48,899 nucleotides of DNA from an uncultured Clostridia bacterium (GCA_945482615.1 CALYRG010000006.1:1-48899); one strand, 5' to 3'; numbered from the stretch's first letter, positions 40,153 to 48,599 are shown. Notes: generated by a model from the sequence alone, not told the origin. Numbers and translations are program-made.

Positions 40153-40193
40153 CCTTAGGAGGCGTACGCTCTATCCAGGTGAGCTACGGGGGC
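40153..40193 (-). pseudogene. Partial tRNA-Arg(CCU) 5' half truncated at the anticodon loop
   Basis: Reverse strand GCCCCCGTAGCTCACCTGGATAGAGCGTACGCCTCCTAAG closely matches the 5' half of the tRNA-Arg at 39972, then diverges; no 3' half found nearby. Confidence 0.75.
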
Positions 40194-40257
40194 AGGCAGG
40201 ATGTATTGTACTCTCTTTTGAGGGCAATGTCAAGAACAACATACTACCCGGCGATAT

Positions 40258-40770
40258 TCAGAACCGAAGCTTTTCAAAGCGCTTGATCAGGAGCCCCGCA
40301 CAAATACCGATGGCAACGCCCGCAATCACACCGCTGATCAGCAGAACAGGAAGGTACAGAACCAGCTGCTTCGTTCCGGTGATGAGAATCGCAACCGCAA
40401 TCTGGCCAATGTTGTGCAGTACACCTCCCACCACACTGACGGTGATGGGGGAGAACAGGCCGGTCTTTTTGAGCAGCATCATACCGGAAAGACTGAGGGC
40501 CGCCCCGGCCAGACCGTAGGCCATGCTCATGGCAGAAGAGAACAGGAGGCTCACCAGCACCACCCGGATCAGACTGACGGTAATGGCTTCCCGGCTCCCA
40601 ACCCGATAGAGCATGAACATGATGACCAGATTGGGAAGGCCGATTTTTACGCCCTGGACGGCGACCAGAGGCGGGATCAGACTCTCCACATAGGACAGAA
40701 TCATGGCCAGGGCGATAAACAGGCCCAGAAAGGCCACACGCCGCGGGGCGGATTTTGAAGTGTTTGCCAT
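40258..40770 (-). CDS. Gx transporter / heptaprenyl diphosphate synthase component I-like membrane protein (EetB-like)
   Basis: ALAMILSYVESLIPPLVAVQGVKIGLPNLVIMFMLYRVGSREA..GGVLHNIGQIAVA; hydrophobic throughout. Confidence 0.82.
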   Translation of the reverse strand: MANTSKSAPRRVAFLGLFIALAMILSYVESLIPPLVAVQGVKIGLPNLVIMFMLYRVGSREAITVSLIRVVLVSLLFSSAMSMAYGLAGAALSLSGMMLLKKTGLFSPITVSVVGGVLHNIGQIAVAILITGTKQLVLYLPVLLISGVIAGVAIGICAGLLIKRFEKLRF

Positions 40771-40783
40771 AGGTTTCTCCTTC

Positions 40784-41134
40784 TCAGCTTACCAGATCGA
40801 CCCCGGTTTCCGTGCCGTAGACGGTGACGGTGACCCGGTTGGGAAGACAGGTGATGGTCTCGCCCGCCTCGTCAATCATGCCCCGCTTGATGCAAAGATG
40901 GTCGGGGCACTGGGCCTGGGTCAGCCATGCCTTACCGGATTCAATATGCAGGGTATTGGTGCCGCCGTTGATGTCCGCGGTCAGGGTCTGGGAAAGGGAG
41001 TAGCGGGCGGTCTCCTCACCGTCCACCCGGACAATCACGTAGGCGCCAGGCTCCTTGGAAAGCTCCACGGCAAGCAGAGCGGCAAGGGCAAAAAGGAGAA
41101 TGCCGCCGATAAGAATAAAGTCCCGCTTCTTCAT
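40784..41134 (-). CDS. NusG domain II-containing membrane-anchored protein (EetA-like)
   Basis: N-terminal TM; VIVRVDGEETARYSLSQ...IESGKAWLTQAQCPDHLCIKRGMIDEAGETITCLPNRVTVTV. Confidence 0.82.
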   Translation of the reverse strand: MKKRDFILIGGILLFALAALLAVELSKEPGAYVIVRVDGEETARYSLSQTLTADINGGTNTLHIESGKAWLTQAQCPDHLCIKRGMIDEAGETITCLPNRVTVTVYGTETGVDLVS

Positions 41135-41202
41135 ACCGGCAGAATCGGATGGGCCGCTGGGCTGCGGGTGTGTGGGACTGTAATGGTCTGGATGTTACGC
41201 AT
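41131..41202 (-). CDS. Candidate small ORF, 23 aa: MRNIQTITVPHTRSPAAHPILPV
   Basis: AAGGAG SD about 10 nt upstream; TGA overlaps the NusG_II ATG as ATGA; the NusG_II start itself has no obvious SD. Confidence 0.45.
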   Translation of the reverse strand: MRNIQTITVPHTRSPAAHPILPV

Positions 41203-41239
41203 TTGCGTGGCGCTCCTTCTTAAGCGTATTTGCCGGAAT

Positions 41240-42301
41240 CTATGGGGAAACGGTTACCGCTTCCATTCCCTTGGTAGACAGCTGCCGGCCGTCCGGCAGA
41301 ATCCACAGGACCTGCACACCATCCAGACTTTCCGCCAGAGCCAGGCCGTCTTCGTAGGGCATACAGAACAGTGCTGTGGAAAGAGCGTCCGCCATGGCAC
41401 TGTCTGCTGACAGAACGGTCACGGAAGAAAAGTAATCCGCAGGATAGTGGGTGTCCGAATCTATGATGTGGTGGTAGCGTACGCCGTCCACCGTGAAATA
41501 CCGCTCGTAGTTACCGGAGGTGACACAGGAAATATCATGCAGATCCAGATACCGTGCATACGCACCATCCGGGTCGGAAGGGTTCCGCACACCGGTGCGC
41601 CAGCCGGAGCCGTCTGGCTTGCTGCCCAGGATGCGGATATTGCCGCCGATATTCAGCACATATCCGGTCACGCCGGCATCCTGCAGCGCCAGGGCTGCCT
41701 GCTCAGTGGCATAGCCTTTTCCCAGGGCCCCAACATCAATGGAGGCGTTGGGGTCTGTGATGCGCACGGTACACGCTTCCTCGTCGATTTCCAGCAGCGC
41801 AGGATCCGTGAAGACGGATGCGGCAGCGATGGCCCGGGGATCGGGGAGGCTGGCCATGTCAGGGTCGTCCATGGCCCGAACGTAGCTTTCGTGCCACAGC
41901 TTCAGCACGGAGCCCATCATAATATTCATTTCACCGCCGGTGATCTCGTACATCTGCTGCGCATAGCGGAGAAAATCAATCAGCCGTTGGTCAACCGCAA
42001 CCGGCGCACCGCCCGCCAGACGATTGACGGTGCACAGGTTGTTGATCCCGGCGTATTCATGGTAAATATCAAACAGACGATGGTAATCCTCCAGGACACC
42101 GGCGGCAATTGCGGTGTTGTCCGCAAAGCGGTTTTCCGAGTCTTCTGCATAGCTGTAGATGCAGGAGACCGTGTCAAAATAGGTATAATATACGGCGGAT
42201 TTGGGTTCCTTTCCCTGGCGGGGTGTGGAGCAGGCCGAACAAAGCAGGGCAAGGCTCATCAATACCCACAGCAGGGCACCTCTTTTCTTCGATGCACCCA
42301 T
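41240..42301 (-). CDS. apbE: FAD:protein FMN transferase (ApbE family lipoprotein)
   Basis: Lipobox LALLCSACS; SIDVGALGKGYATEQAALAL; YHHIIDSDTHYPADYFSSVTVLSADSAMADALSTALF. Confidence 0.88.
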   Translation of the reverse strand: MGASKKRGALLWVLMSLALLCSACSTPRQGKEPKSAVYYTYFDTVSCIYSYAEDSENRFADNTAIAAGVLEDYHRLFDIYHEYAGINNLCTVNRLAGGAPVAVDQRLIDFLRYAQQMYEITGGEMNIMMGSVLKLWHESYVRAMDDPDMASLPDPRAIAAASVFTDPALLEIDEEACTVRITDPNASIDVGALGKGYATEQAALALQDAGVTGYVLNIGGNIRILGSKPDGSGWRTGVRNPSDPDGAYARYLDLHDISCVTSGNYERYFTVDGVRYHHIIDSDTHYPADYFSSVTVLSADSAMADALSTALFCMPYEDGLALAESLDGVQVLWILPDGRQLSTKGMEAVTVSP

Positions 42302-42557
42302 AGGATTCACAGGGAGTCCGCAGCCGCCGCAAACCGACAGACGCAAAGAGCAATTGTACAACGATGCTTCATAAAACGCTTCTTTCTGATAAAAGGAACA
42401 TTCACTATTCGTACACAAGGGAGTATACCACATTGGATGCAGGAAATCAAAAAATTTTTTCTGAACAGGAATGAAGCGTTCCGGGAGATTCTCCACTTGA
42501 CACGCAGGCGGTTTGAAAATATAATGTATCCGTAAAAATCTGTCTATAGGATGCGTA

Positions 42558-43691
42558 ATGATTATGAATATTGAATTTGATGCGTACAAGCAGAAACTGA
42601 ACGATTGCCGTCCGGCACTGGAAGGCCTGGCGGATTCCCTGAATGTGGAATCCCTTCGCAACGACCTGGAGCGCTACCATGCCATGCAGGAGGCTCCCGG
42701 GTTCTGGGATGACCCGGATAAGAGCCAGAAAATCGTAGTCAAGGCCAGGCAGACGGAGGCCAAGATCGAGCGGTATGAAAAGATGCTCTCCAACTGGGAC
42801 GACCTGATGACCATCTGCGAAATGGCTCAGGAGGAAGACGACGATTCCATGCTGGACGAGCTGAAGGAGGGCTTTGCGGTTCTCACCCAGGAGATGGAGA
42901 GCTGCCGTCTGGAGACCCTGCTCACCGGCCACTATGACAGGAACAACGCTATGATGAGCTTCCATGCCGGTGCCGGCGGTACCGAGGCCCAGGACTGGTG
43001 CCAGATGCTCTACCGGATGTACACCCGCTGGGCAGAGCGCCACGGCTTCACCTATAAAATCATGGACTATCTGGAGGGGGACGAGGCTGGCCTCAAGTCC
43101 GCCGATATCATGATCGAGGGGGAAAACGCCTACGGTTTCCTGAAGGGCGAGAACGGTGTCCACCGTCTGGTGCGTGTGTCCCCCTTTGATGCCAACGCCC
43201 GGCGGCAGACCTCCTTCGCCGCCATCGAGGTCATTCCCGATATTGAGGATGACAGTCAGGATGTGGAGATCCGCCCCGAGGACTATGAGATGCAGGTTTA
43301 CCGCTCCTCCGGTGCCGGCGGCCAGCATATCAACAAGACTTCCTCTGCCGTCCGTCTGATCCACAAGGCCACCGGAATTGTGGTGTCCTGCCAGACCGAG
43401 CGGAGCCAGTTCCAGAATAAGGAGACCTGTCTGCGGATGCTGCGCAGCAAGCTGGTGGAGATTAAGGAGCGGGAGCACCTGGACAAAATCTCCGATATCA
43501 AGGGCGTGCAGCAGAAGATCGAGTGGGGCAGCCAGATCCGCAACTATGTGTTCATGCCCTACACGCTGGTGAAGGACACCCGTACCGGCTGTGAGACCTC
43601 CAATGTCAACGGCGTTATGGACGGCGCGCTGGATCCCTTTATTGAAAGCTATCTCAACTGTCTGGCCACCGGCAACTGGGTTCAGAAGTAA
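42558..43691 (+). CDS. prfB: Peptide chain release factor 2
   Basis: SPF RVSPFDANARRQTSFAAIEV; GGQ RSSGAGGQHINKTSSAVRL; continuous N-terminus without the programmed frameshift stop. Confidence 0.95.
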   Translation: MIMNIEFDAYKQKLNDCRPALEGLADSLNVESLRNDLERYHAMQEAPGFWDDPDKSQKIVVKARQTEAKIERYEKMLSNWDDLMTICEMAQEEDDDSMLDELKEGFAVLTQEMESCRLETLLTGHYDRNNAMMSFHAGAGGTEAQDWCQMLYRMYTRWAERHGFTYKIMDYLEGDEAGLKSADIMIEGENAYGFLKGENGVHRLVRVSPFDANARRQTSFAAIEVIPDIEDDSQDVEIRPEDYEMQVYRSSGAGGQHINKTSSAVRLIHKATGIVVSCQTERSQFQNKETCLRMLRSKLVEIKEREHLDKISDIKGVQQKIEWGSQIRNYVFMPYTLVKDTRTGCETSNVNGVMDGALDPFIESYLNCLATGNWVQK

Positions 43692-43857
43692 GAACTGCCT
43701 GATTCCCGGGCAGGATGCTTCCTGGCGATACCGAAGGAATTGTTAAAAAAAGCTTGCTTTTTTGAATGCCCCATGATATAATGCATGGGCTATTATGAGG
43801 CCAATGGGCGATGATCATTGGCATTCCGCGAAAAAATGCGGAGGGAGGTTACAAGCA

Positions 43858-44090
43858 TGGGTGTTTTTGAAGTGATTCTGATTGCTCTGGAGACGATCTG
43901 CTCTCTGGCTCTGATCGGTGTGATCCTGCTGCAGAACAGCAAGGAGGAGGGCCTGGGTGCTCTGGCCGGCTCCAGCGACACATATCTGGGCAGAAACAAG
44001 AACGGCGGCAAGGAGCAGAAGCTCGCCTCCGCGACCAAGTGGATTGCTATCGTCTGGGTCATCCTGACTCTGGCGCTGAGCCTGTTCTAA
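43858..44090 (+). CDS. secG: Preprotein translocase subunit SecG
   Basis: Two TM segments; LLQNSKEEGLGALAGSSDTYLGRNKNGGKEQKL; TTGCTT-17-TATAAT promoter upstream. Confidence 0.9.
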
Positions 44091-44100
44091 ACCCAAATGG

Positions 44101-44129
44101 AAGCCGCACCCGCAAGGGTGCGGCTTTTG
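44101..44129 (+). terminator. Rho-independent terminator after secG
   Basis: GCCGCACCC-gcaa-GGGTGCGGC-TTTT. Confidence 0.9.
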
Positions 44130-44250
44130 CTATGCCGGGAAGACCAGCGAACTCCACGGAAAAACTTGCCCCATTGCTTGAATATGGGTTGATTTGTTCA
44201 CATTTCCATGGTAGTATGTGTTTATACTGTTAATCTAAGGAAGTGCAGCT

Positions 44251-45693
44251 ATGGAAAGCAAGCGTCTTGCCGGGCTGGAGCCCCGGAAGGTTTTTGAATA
44301 CTTTGAAGAGATTTGTTCCATTCCCCACGGTTCCCGGAACACCCGGCAGATTTCTGACTACCTGGTGCGGTTTGCGGCGGAGCATGGTATCCGCTGTATC
44401 CAGGACGAGGCGGACAATGTGATCCTGTTTGCCCCCGGAACCCAGGGGATGGAAGACCATCCCCCGGTGATTCTGCAGGGCCACATGGATATGGTCTGCG
44501 AAAAGGATTCCGGCTGTGCCATTGATATGGCAGTCCAGGGCCTGGACGTGACCCATGACGGAAAATTCGTTTTTGCCCGGGGCACAACCCTGGGCGGAGA
44601 TGACGGCATCGCCGTTGCCTTTGCGCTGGCAATTCTGGCGGATAGCTCCATTGCCCATCCTCCGCTGGAGGTCATTGTGACCACCGATGAGGAAATCGGC
44701 CTGCTGGGTGCCGCTGCCATCGATCTGAGCCAGATACAAGGCCGGAAGCTCATCAATCTGGACTCTGAGGACGAGGGCATCTTTACCGTGTCCTGCGCAG
44801 GCGGCGCTACGGCGACGATTTGCGTGCCGGTAGAGCGCCGTGCCGTATATGGCCCCTGTATCCGTCTGAATGTTGACAATCTTCAGGGCGGCCATTCCGG
44901 CGCGGAGATCCACAAGAACCGGGCCAATGCCAACAAGGTCATGGGCGAGTTTCTGAGCCGGATCCAGAGACTGATGCCTCTGTGCCTGACATCTCTGACC
45001 GGAGGCAGCAAGGACAACGCCATTCCCCATTCCTGCACCGCAAATGCAGTGGCTATGGGCATCGGTCTGGAGCGGATCAATACCATTGCGGAGGAGGTGC
45101 AGGCCTGGGTCCGGGAGACCTATGACGAGCCTGCGGCCACCGTGCAGGCCTATGATGTAGATGCTCTGGGCGGCAACGCCTTGACCACGGAGTCCACCGC
45201 CCAGGTCATCGCCCTGCTGTGCGCACTGCCCAATGGGGTGCAGGCCTGGAGTAAGGACATGGAGGGCCTGGTGCAGACCAGCCTGAACCTGGGCATTGCC
45301 AAGCTGGGCGACCGCTTGACCGCAACCTGCTCCGTCCGCAGCAGCGTCAATGCGGAGAAGGAAGATCTGCTGGAGCAGCTCAAGGGCATTGCCGGTATGT
45401 TCCAGGGCAGCTTCACGGTCGCCGGGGAATACCCCGCTTGGGAGTACCGCAAGGACTCCACCCTTCGGGACACCATGGTGGAGGTCTACACCCGGATGTT
45501 TGAAAAGGAACCTCAGGTGCTGGCCATTCACGCAGGTCTTGAGTGCGGCCTGTTCAGCCAGAAGGTGGAGGGCCTGGACTGTGTCAGCATTGGGCCCCAG
45601 ATGCAGGATATTCACACCAGTCGGGAGAAGCTGGACATCGCTTCCGTGGAGCGCACCTGGCGCTTCCTGCTGGAAGTGCTCAAGGCGCTGTAG
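44251..45693 (+). CDS. pepD: Aminoacyl-histidine dipeptidase / beta-Ala-His dipeptidase (M20 family)
   Basis: VILQGHMDMVCEKD; TLGGDDGIAVAFALAIL; TTDEEIGLLGAAAID; GGHSGAEIHKNRANANK; HAGLECGLF. Confidence 0.92.
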   Translation: MESKRLAGLEPRKVFEYFEEICSIPHGSRNTRQISDYLVRFAAEHGIRCIQDEADNVILFAPGTQGMEDHPPVILQGHMDMVCEKDSGCAIDMAVQGLDVTHDGKFVFARGTTLGGDDGIAVAFALAILADSSIAHPPLEVIVTTDEEIGLLGAAAIDLSQIQGRKLINLDSEDEGIFTVSCAGGATATICVPVERRAVYGPCIRLNVDNLQGGHSGAEIHKNRANANKVMGEFLSRIQRLMPLCLTSLTGGSKDNAIPHSCTANAVAMGIGLERINTIAEEVQAWVRETYDEPAATVQAYDVDALGGNALTTESTAQVIALLCALPNGVQAWSKDMEGLVQTSLNLGIAKLGDRLTATCSVRSSVNAEKEDLLEQLKGIAGMFQGSFTVAGEYPAWEYRKDSTLRDTMVEVYTRMFEKEPQVLAIHAGLECGLFSQKVEGLDCVSIGPQMQDIHTSREKLDIASVERTWRFLLEVLKAL

Positions 45694-45710
45694 TTGGAAT
45701 ATGCATGGTA

Positions 45711-45738
45711 CCCCGGGAGGACTATCCCGGGGCACTTT
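45711..45738. terminator. Convergent-gene terminator
   Basis: CCCCGGGA-ggacta-TCCCGGGG; overlaps the 3' end of the flippase gene. Confidence 0.65.
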
Positions 45739-47221
45739 TGCGCCTTTTTACAAGACCAATGAGCCACTGAATGTCTTCTTTCCCAATGACCTGAAACAGA
45801 GTCAGAAGACACATGAGCACAGCTGCAAAGCTCAGGGCGCAGGGCAGGGGAGAGAGGACGAAGGACGCTGCAAGAACAGCGGCACCCACTGCGGCGGCGG
45901 TGAGGGCCGGTGTGTGGAAGGGAATGGCCTCGCCGGAAATCCGCAGAAGCCGCCGCAGGCTCAGAATAAAGTTGAGCAGATGGGTGGCTAAGAAGCTGAT
46001 ATAGTATCCATCCAGTCCCCATCGGGGCAGGAGAAAGAACAGAAACAGTACGTCCAGCGCCGAGGTGAGAATGTTATACCGCACGCAGATTTTCTGCTGC
46101 CCCAGTCCCTTGGTCATAGCATCGGTGATGGCGTCACAGTAGAGCATGGGAATCAGCAGGGAGAACCTGCGCAGCAGGATTCCCGCCTCTGTGCTGCGAT
46201 AGAGCAGCCGGCAAAGAGACTGCGCCAGCAGATACTCTGCTCCGCAGAAGAAAGCACCGTACAGCATGGAGACCTTCAGACTCCGGCGCACCAGATACCG
46301 GATTCGCCTGGCCTCTCCAGCGGCGGTGCACCGGGCAAGCTCCGGGATCAGCAGCTCAGCCAGAGCAAAGAGAATACAGGCTGGAAACATCATTACCGGG
46401 AAGATCATCCCGCTGAGCATACCGAAGGCTGCCAGAGGATTGGCAACACCCGGATTCAGGGCCAGCCGCCGGGGTACCATCAGGTTTTCTGCCGTGCTGA
46501 TGCCGGACTTGAGGATATCCGCCAGCGCCAGGGGAACGGCGGCCTGGAGCAGTCTGTGCCGCACGGCAATGGGTGGGCCAACAGGCGCGTGGGCCAGGAG
46601 GCGCAGAACCACGAGGCAAACAAGGGTCAGACAGGTGCCCAGGGAACTCCCCAGGATCACGCTCAGACAGGCCCGCCCCGGGTCCGCTCCGGCCCAGAGC
46701 TTCAGCGCCAGCATGGTAGCGGCCATGGCAAACAGCTGCTCGGCAATCTCCACCACAGCCAGGGTACCAATGCGGTTGGCGGCGGTAAAGTAGCCTGTCA
46801 TCACGCCGCACAGGCAGACCACAGGCAGAAAGGCGGCAAACAGGTGCAGGGAAGGGATCGTGCGGACATCGCCGATCCAGTGTTCCGCAATCCAGGGGGC
46901 GAAGCCGTACAGAAGACTTGCCACGCTGAGACTGCAAACAAGACTGTAGACTGTGCAGGCGGACAGAACCCGGGCCACATTCTCCGGTTTGCCCTGCCCC
47001 AGCTCCCCGGCGGTAAGGTACATGGAGGCGGTTCGGATGCCCGCAATTCCAGCCACCATGGCGAGGCTCCCCACGCTCATGGTCAGCTGCAGCAGACCCA
47101 CTCCCGCAGGGCCCAGGGTGGCGGAGATATAGACCTGGAAGCTTGTCCCCACCAGCCGCAGGAGAAGATTGACCCCGGTGAGGAGCATTGCGGAGTAGAA
47201 GATGGGAAGCGGTCTAGGCAA
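45722..47221 (-). CDS. Oligosaccharide flippase family / SpoVB-like MATE-fold membrane protein
   Basis: LLLRLVGTSFQVYISATLGPAGVGLLQLTMSVGSLAMVAGIAGIRTA; about 12-14 TM. TTG start at 47221 or ATG at 47188; the remainder of the 708 aa track ORF runs antisense to nth. Confidence 0.82.
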   Translation of the reverse strand: MPRPLPIFYSAMLLTGVNLLLRLVGTSFQVYISATLGPAGVGLLQLTMSVGSLAMVAGIAGIRTASMYLTAGELGQGKPENVARVLSACTVYSLVCSLSVASLLYGFAPWIAEHWIGDVRTIPSLHLFAAFLPVVCLCGVMTGYFTAANRIGTLAVVEIAEQLFAMAATMLALKLWAGADPGRACLSVILGSSLGTCLTLVCLVVLRLLAHAPVGPPIAVRHRLLQAAVPLALADILKSGISTAENLMVPRRLALNPGVANPLAAFGMLSGMIFPVMMFPACILFALAELLIPELARCTAAGEARRIRYLVRRSLKVSMLYGAFFCGAEYLLAQSLCRLLYRSTEAGILLRRFSLLIPMLYCDAITDAMTKGLGQQKICVRYNILTSALDVLFLFFLLPRWGLDGYYISFLATHLLNFILSLRRLLRISGEAIPFHTPALTAAAVGAAVLAASFVLSPLPCALSFAAVLMCLLTLFQVIGKEDIQWLIGLVKRRKSAPG

Positions 47222-47277
47222 GATAATCCCCCCTTGTCCGCAGTGTATGCGGGCAAGGGGGGAGATAGAAGCGTCCC

Positions 47278-47916
47278 TTATTCCGGGACAAACTCGGTGC
47301 AGTACATGCTCAGAGGACACTGACCGCATTGTGGATTCCGGGCGGTGCAGCAGTCCCGGCCGAACAGGACGATGCGGTGGCAGAAATCGTTGCTCTCCTC
47401 CGGCGGCAGGATTGCCCGGAGCTGCTGCTCCACCTTCTCCGGCTCCTTGCCGTGGGAAAGTCCCAGCCGTCCGCAGATGCGGATGCAGTGGGTGTCGCAG
47501 ACCACGCTTCCCGGCACGGCGTATAGATCCCCCAGCAGCAGATTGGCGGTTTTCCGCCCCACGCCGGGCAGGCGCAGCAGCTCCTCCATGGTTCCGGGTA
47601 CCTTTCCGCCGTAGTCTTCCAGAAGCATCTGGCAGGCAAGAACAATGTCCCTGGCCTTGTGCTTGTAGAAACCGCAGGAGCGGACGTAGTTTTCCACATC
47701 CGCGATGTCCGCTGCCGCCATGGCCTCCAGCGTGGGGTAGGCGGCAAACAGGGCAGGGGTGATAAGATTCACCCGGGCATCCGTGCACTGGGCGGAAAGC
47801 CGCACGGCGATCATCAGCTCGTAATCCTTTTGGTAGTGCAGGGCACACAGAGCATCGGGATAGCGACCCTTCAGAATATCAATTATGGCGGTGACTTTAT
47901 CTTTCATATTGTCCAT
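47278..47916 (-). CDS. nth: Endonuclease III
   Basis: LPGVGRKTANLLLGDLYAVPGSVVCDTHCIRICGRLGL; 4Fe-4S cluster CxxxxxxCxxCxxxxxC (CCTARNPQCGQCPLSMYC). Confidence 0.95.
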   Translation of the reverse strand: MDNMKDKVTAIIDILKGRYPDALCALHYQKDYELMIAVRLSAQCTDARVNLITPALFAAYPTLEAMAAADIADVENYVRSCGFYKHKARDIVLACQMLLEDYGGKVPGTMEELLRLPGVGRKTANLLLGDLYAVPGSVVCDTHCIRICGRLGLSHGKEPEKVEQQLRAILPPEESNDFCHRIVLFGRDCCTARNPQCGQCPLSMYCTEFVPE

Positions 47917-47966
47917 TCCTTTGCGTTTTTTCCTATGTTAACACAGACTCCGGCGCCATGCAAGGC

Positions 47967-48599
47967 TCAATTCCCGGAATTATCCTCCTGGGGACCGCTT
48001 TCCAGGACCTGGGCCGTCAGGGCGGATATTTCGTAAGCTGTGCGTTCTTCGGTTCCGGCATCTGTGACCTTTGTGTACACCCGGCTTTGCAGCCGCCCGG
48101 TGATCTGCAGGACATCCCGCACCTGACAGGCGGCAACCTGCTGGGCGGTTCTGCCCCAGATGATGCAGGGCAGATAATCCGTGCGCTGGTAGGTTCGGGG
48201 GACGCACAGCATCACATCGCAGATTTCCCGGCCCAGAGGCGTACGCCGGAAGGTGGGCTCCCGGCAGATTGGGCCTTCCAGGAAGACTGTGTTGATACCT
48301 TCCCCATCCTCGCAGACGATTTGACTGGCGAAGACGAAAATCAGCAGATGCCGCCTCCCATCACTGCGTATGTTGTGGGAACGAATCTGCCCGGTGACGG
48401 TGAACTGCTGCCCGGAACTGAGGTCTGCCTGATCCAGTATGGATTCCTCTGCCACTACAGGAAGCACGTCCACCGTTCCGGACAGCCGGGGAACGCGAAG
48501 ACAGAAGCGGAAGAAGCGGCGGCCGTGATTCTCATGGGAAAACTGCGGAAGCTCCAGAAGCTCCCCCCGAATGGTTACCTGATTTGTCGTGTGTTCCAT
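47967..48599 (-). CDS. SSB-like protein with two OB-fold units
   Basis: C-terminal SSB-like unit VFLEGPICREPTFRRTPLGREICDVMLCVPRTYQRTDYLPCIIWGRTAQQVAACQVRDVLQITGRLQSRVYTK..RTAYEI; second related unit N-terminally; no acidic DDxIPF-type tail. Confidence 0.8.
   Translation of the reverse strand: MEHTTNQVTIRGELLELPQFSHENHGRRFFRFCLRVPRLSGTVDVLPVVAEESILDQADLSSGQQFTVTGQIRSHNIRSDGRRHLLIFVFASQIVCEDGEGINTVFLEGPICREPTFRRTPLGREICDVMLCVPRTYQRTDYLPCIIWGRTAQQVAACQVRDVLQITGRLQSRVYTKVTDAGTEERTAYEISALTAQVLESGPQEDNSGN

Noticed and set aside
40001-40519. 172 aa plus-strand ORF as an intact gene
   Set aside because: Runs through the split tRNA and then antisense through the Gx-transporter gene; only the first part resembles an integrase tail
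40414-42535. Plus-strand ORFs (40414-40758, 40703-41410, 41447-42535)
   Set aside because: Antisense to the apbE/NusG_II/Gx operon with no recognisable protein features
43743-43767. AAAAAAGC-tt-GCTTTTTT palindrome before secG as a regulatory element
   Set aside because: Most simply a terminator-like A/T palindrome after prfB whose right arm also provides the secG -35 (TTGCTT); not strong enough for a separate claim
47222-47848. N-terminal extension of the 708 aa minus-strand ORF as a fusion to the flippase
   Set aside because: Out-of-frame reading of nth on the same strand; flippase has a TTG or ATG start at 47221/47188
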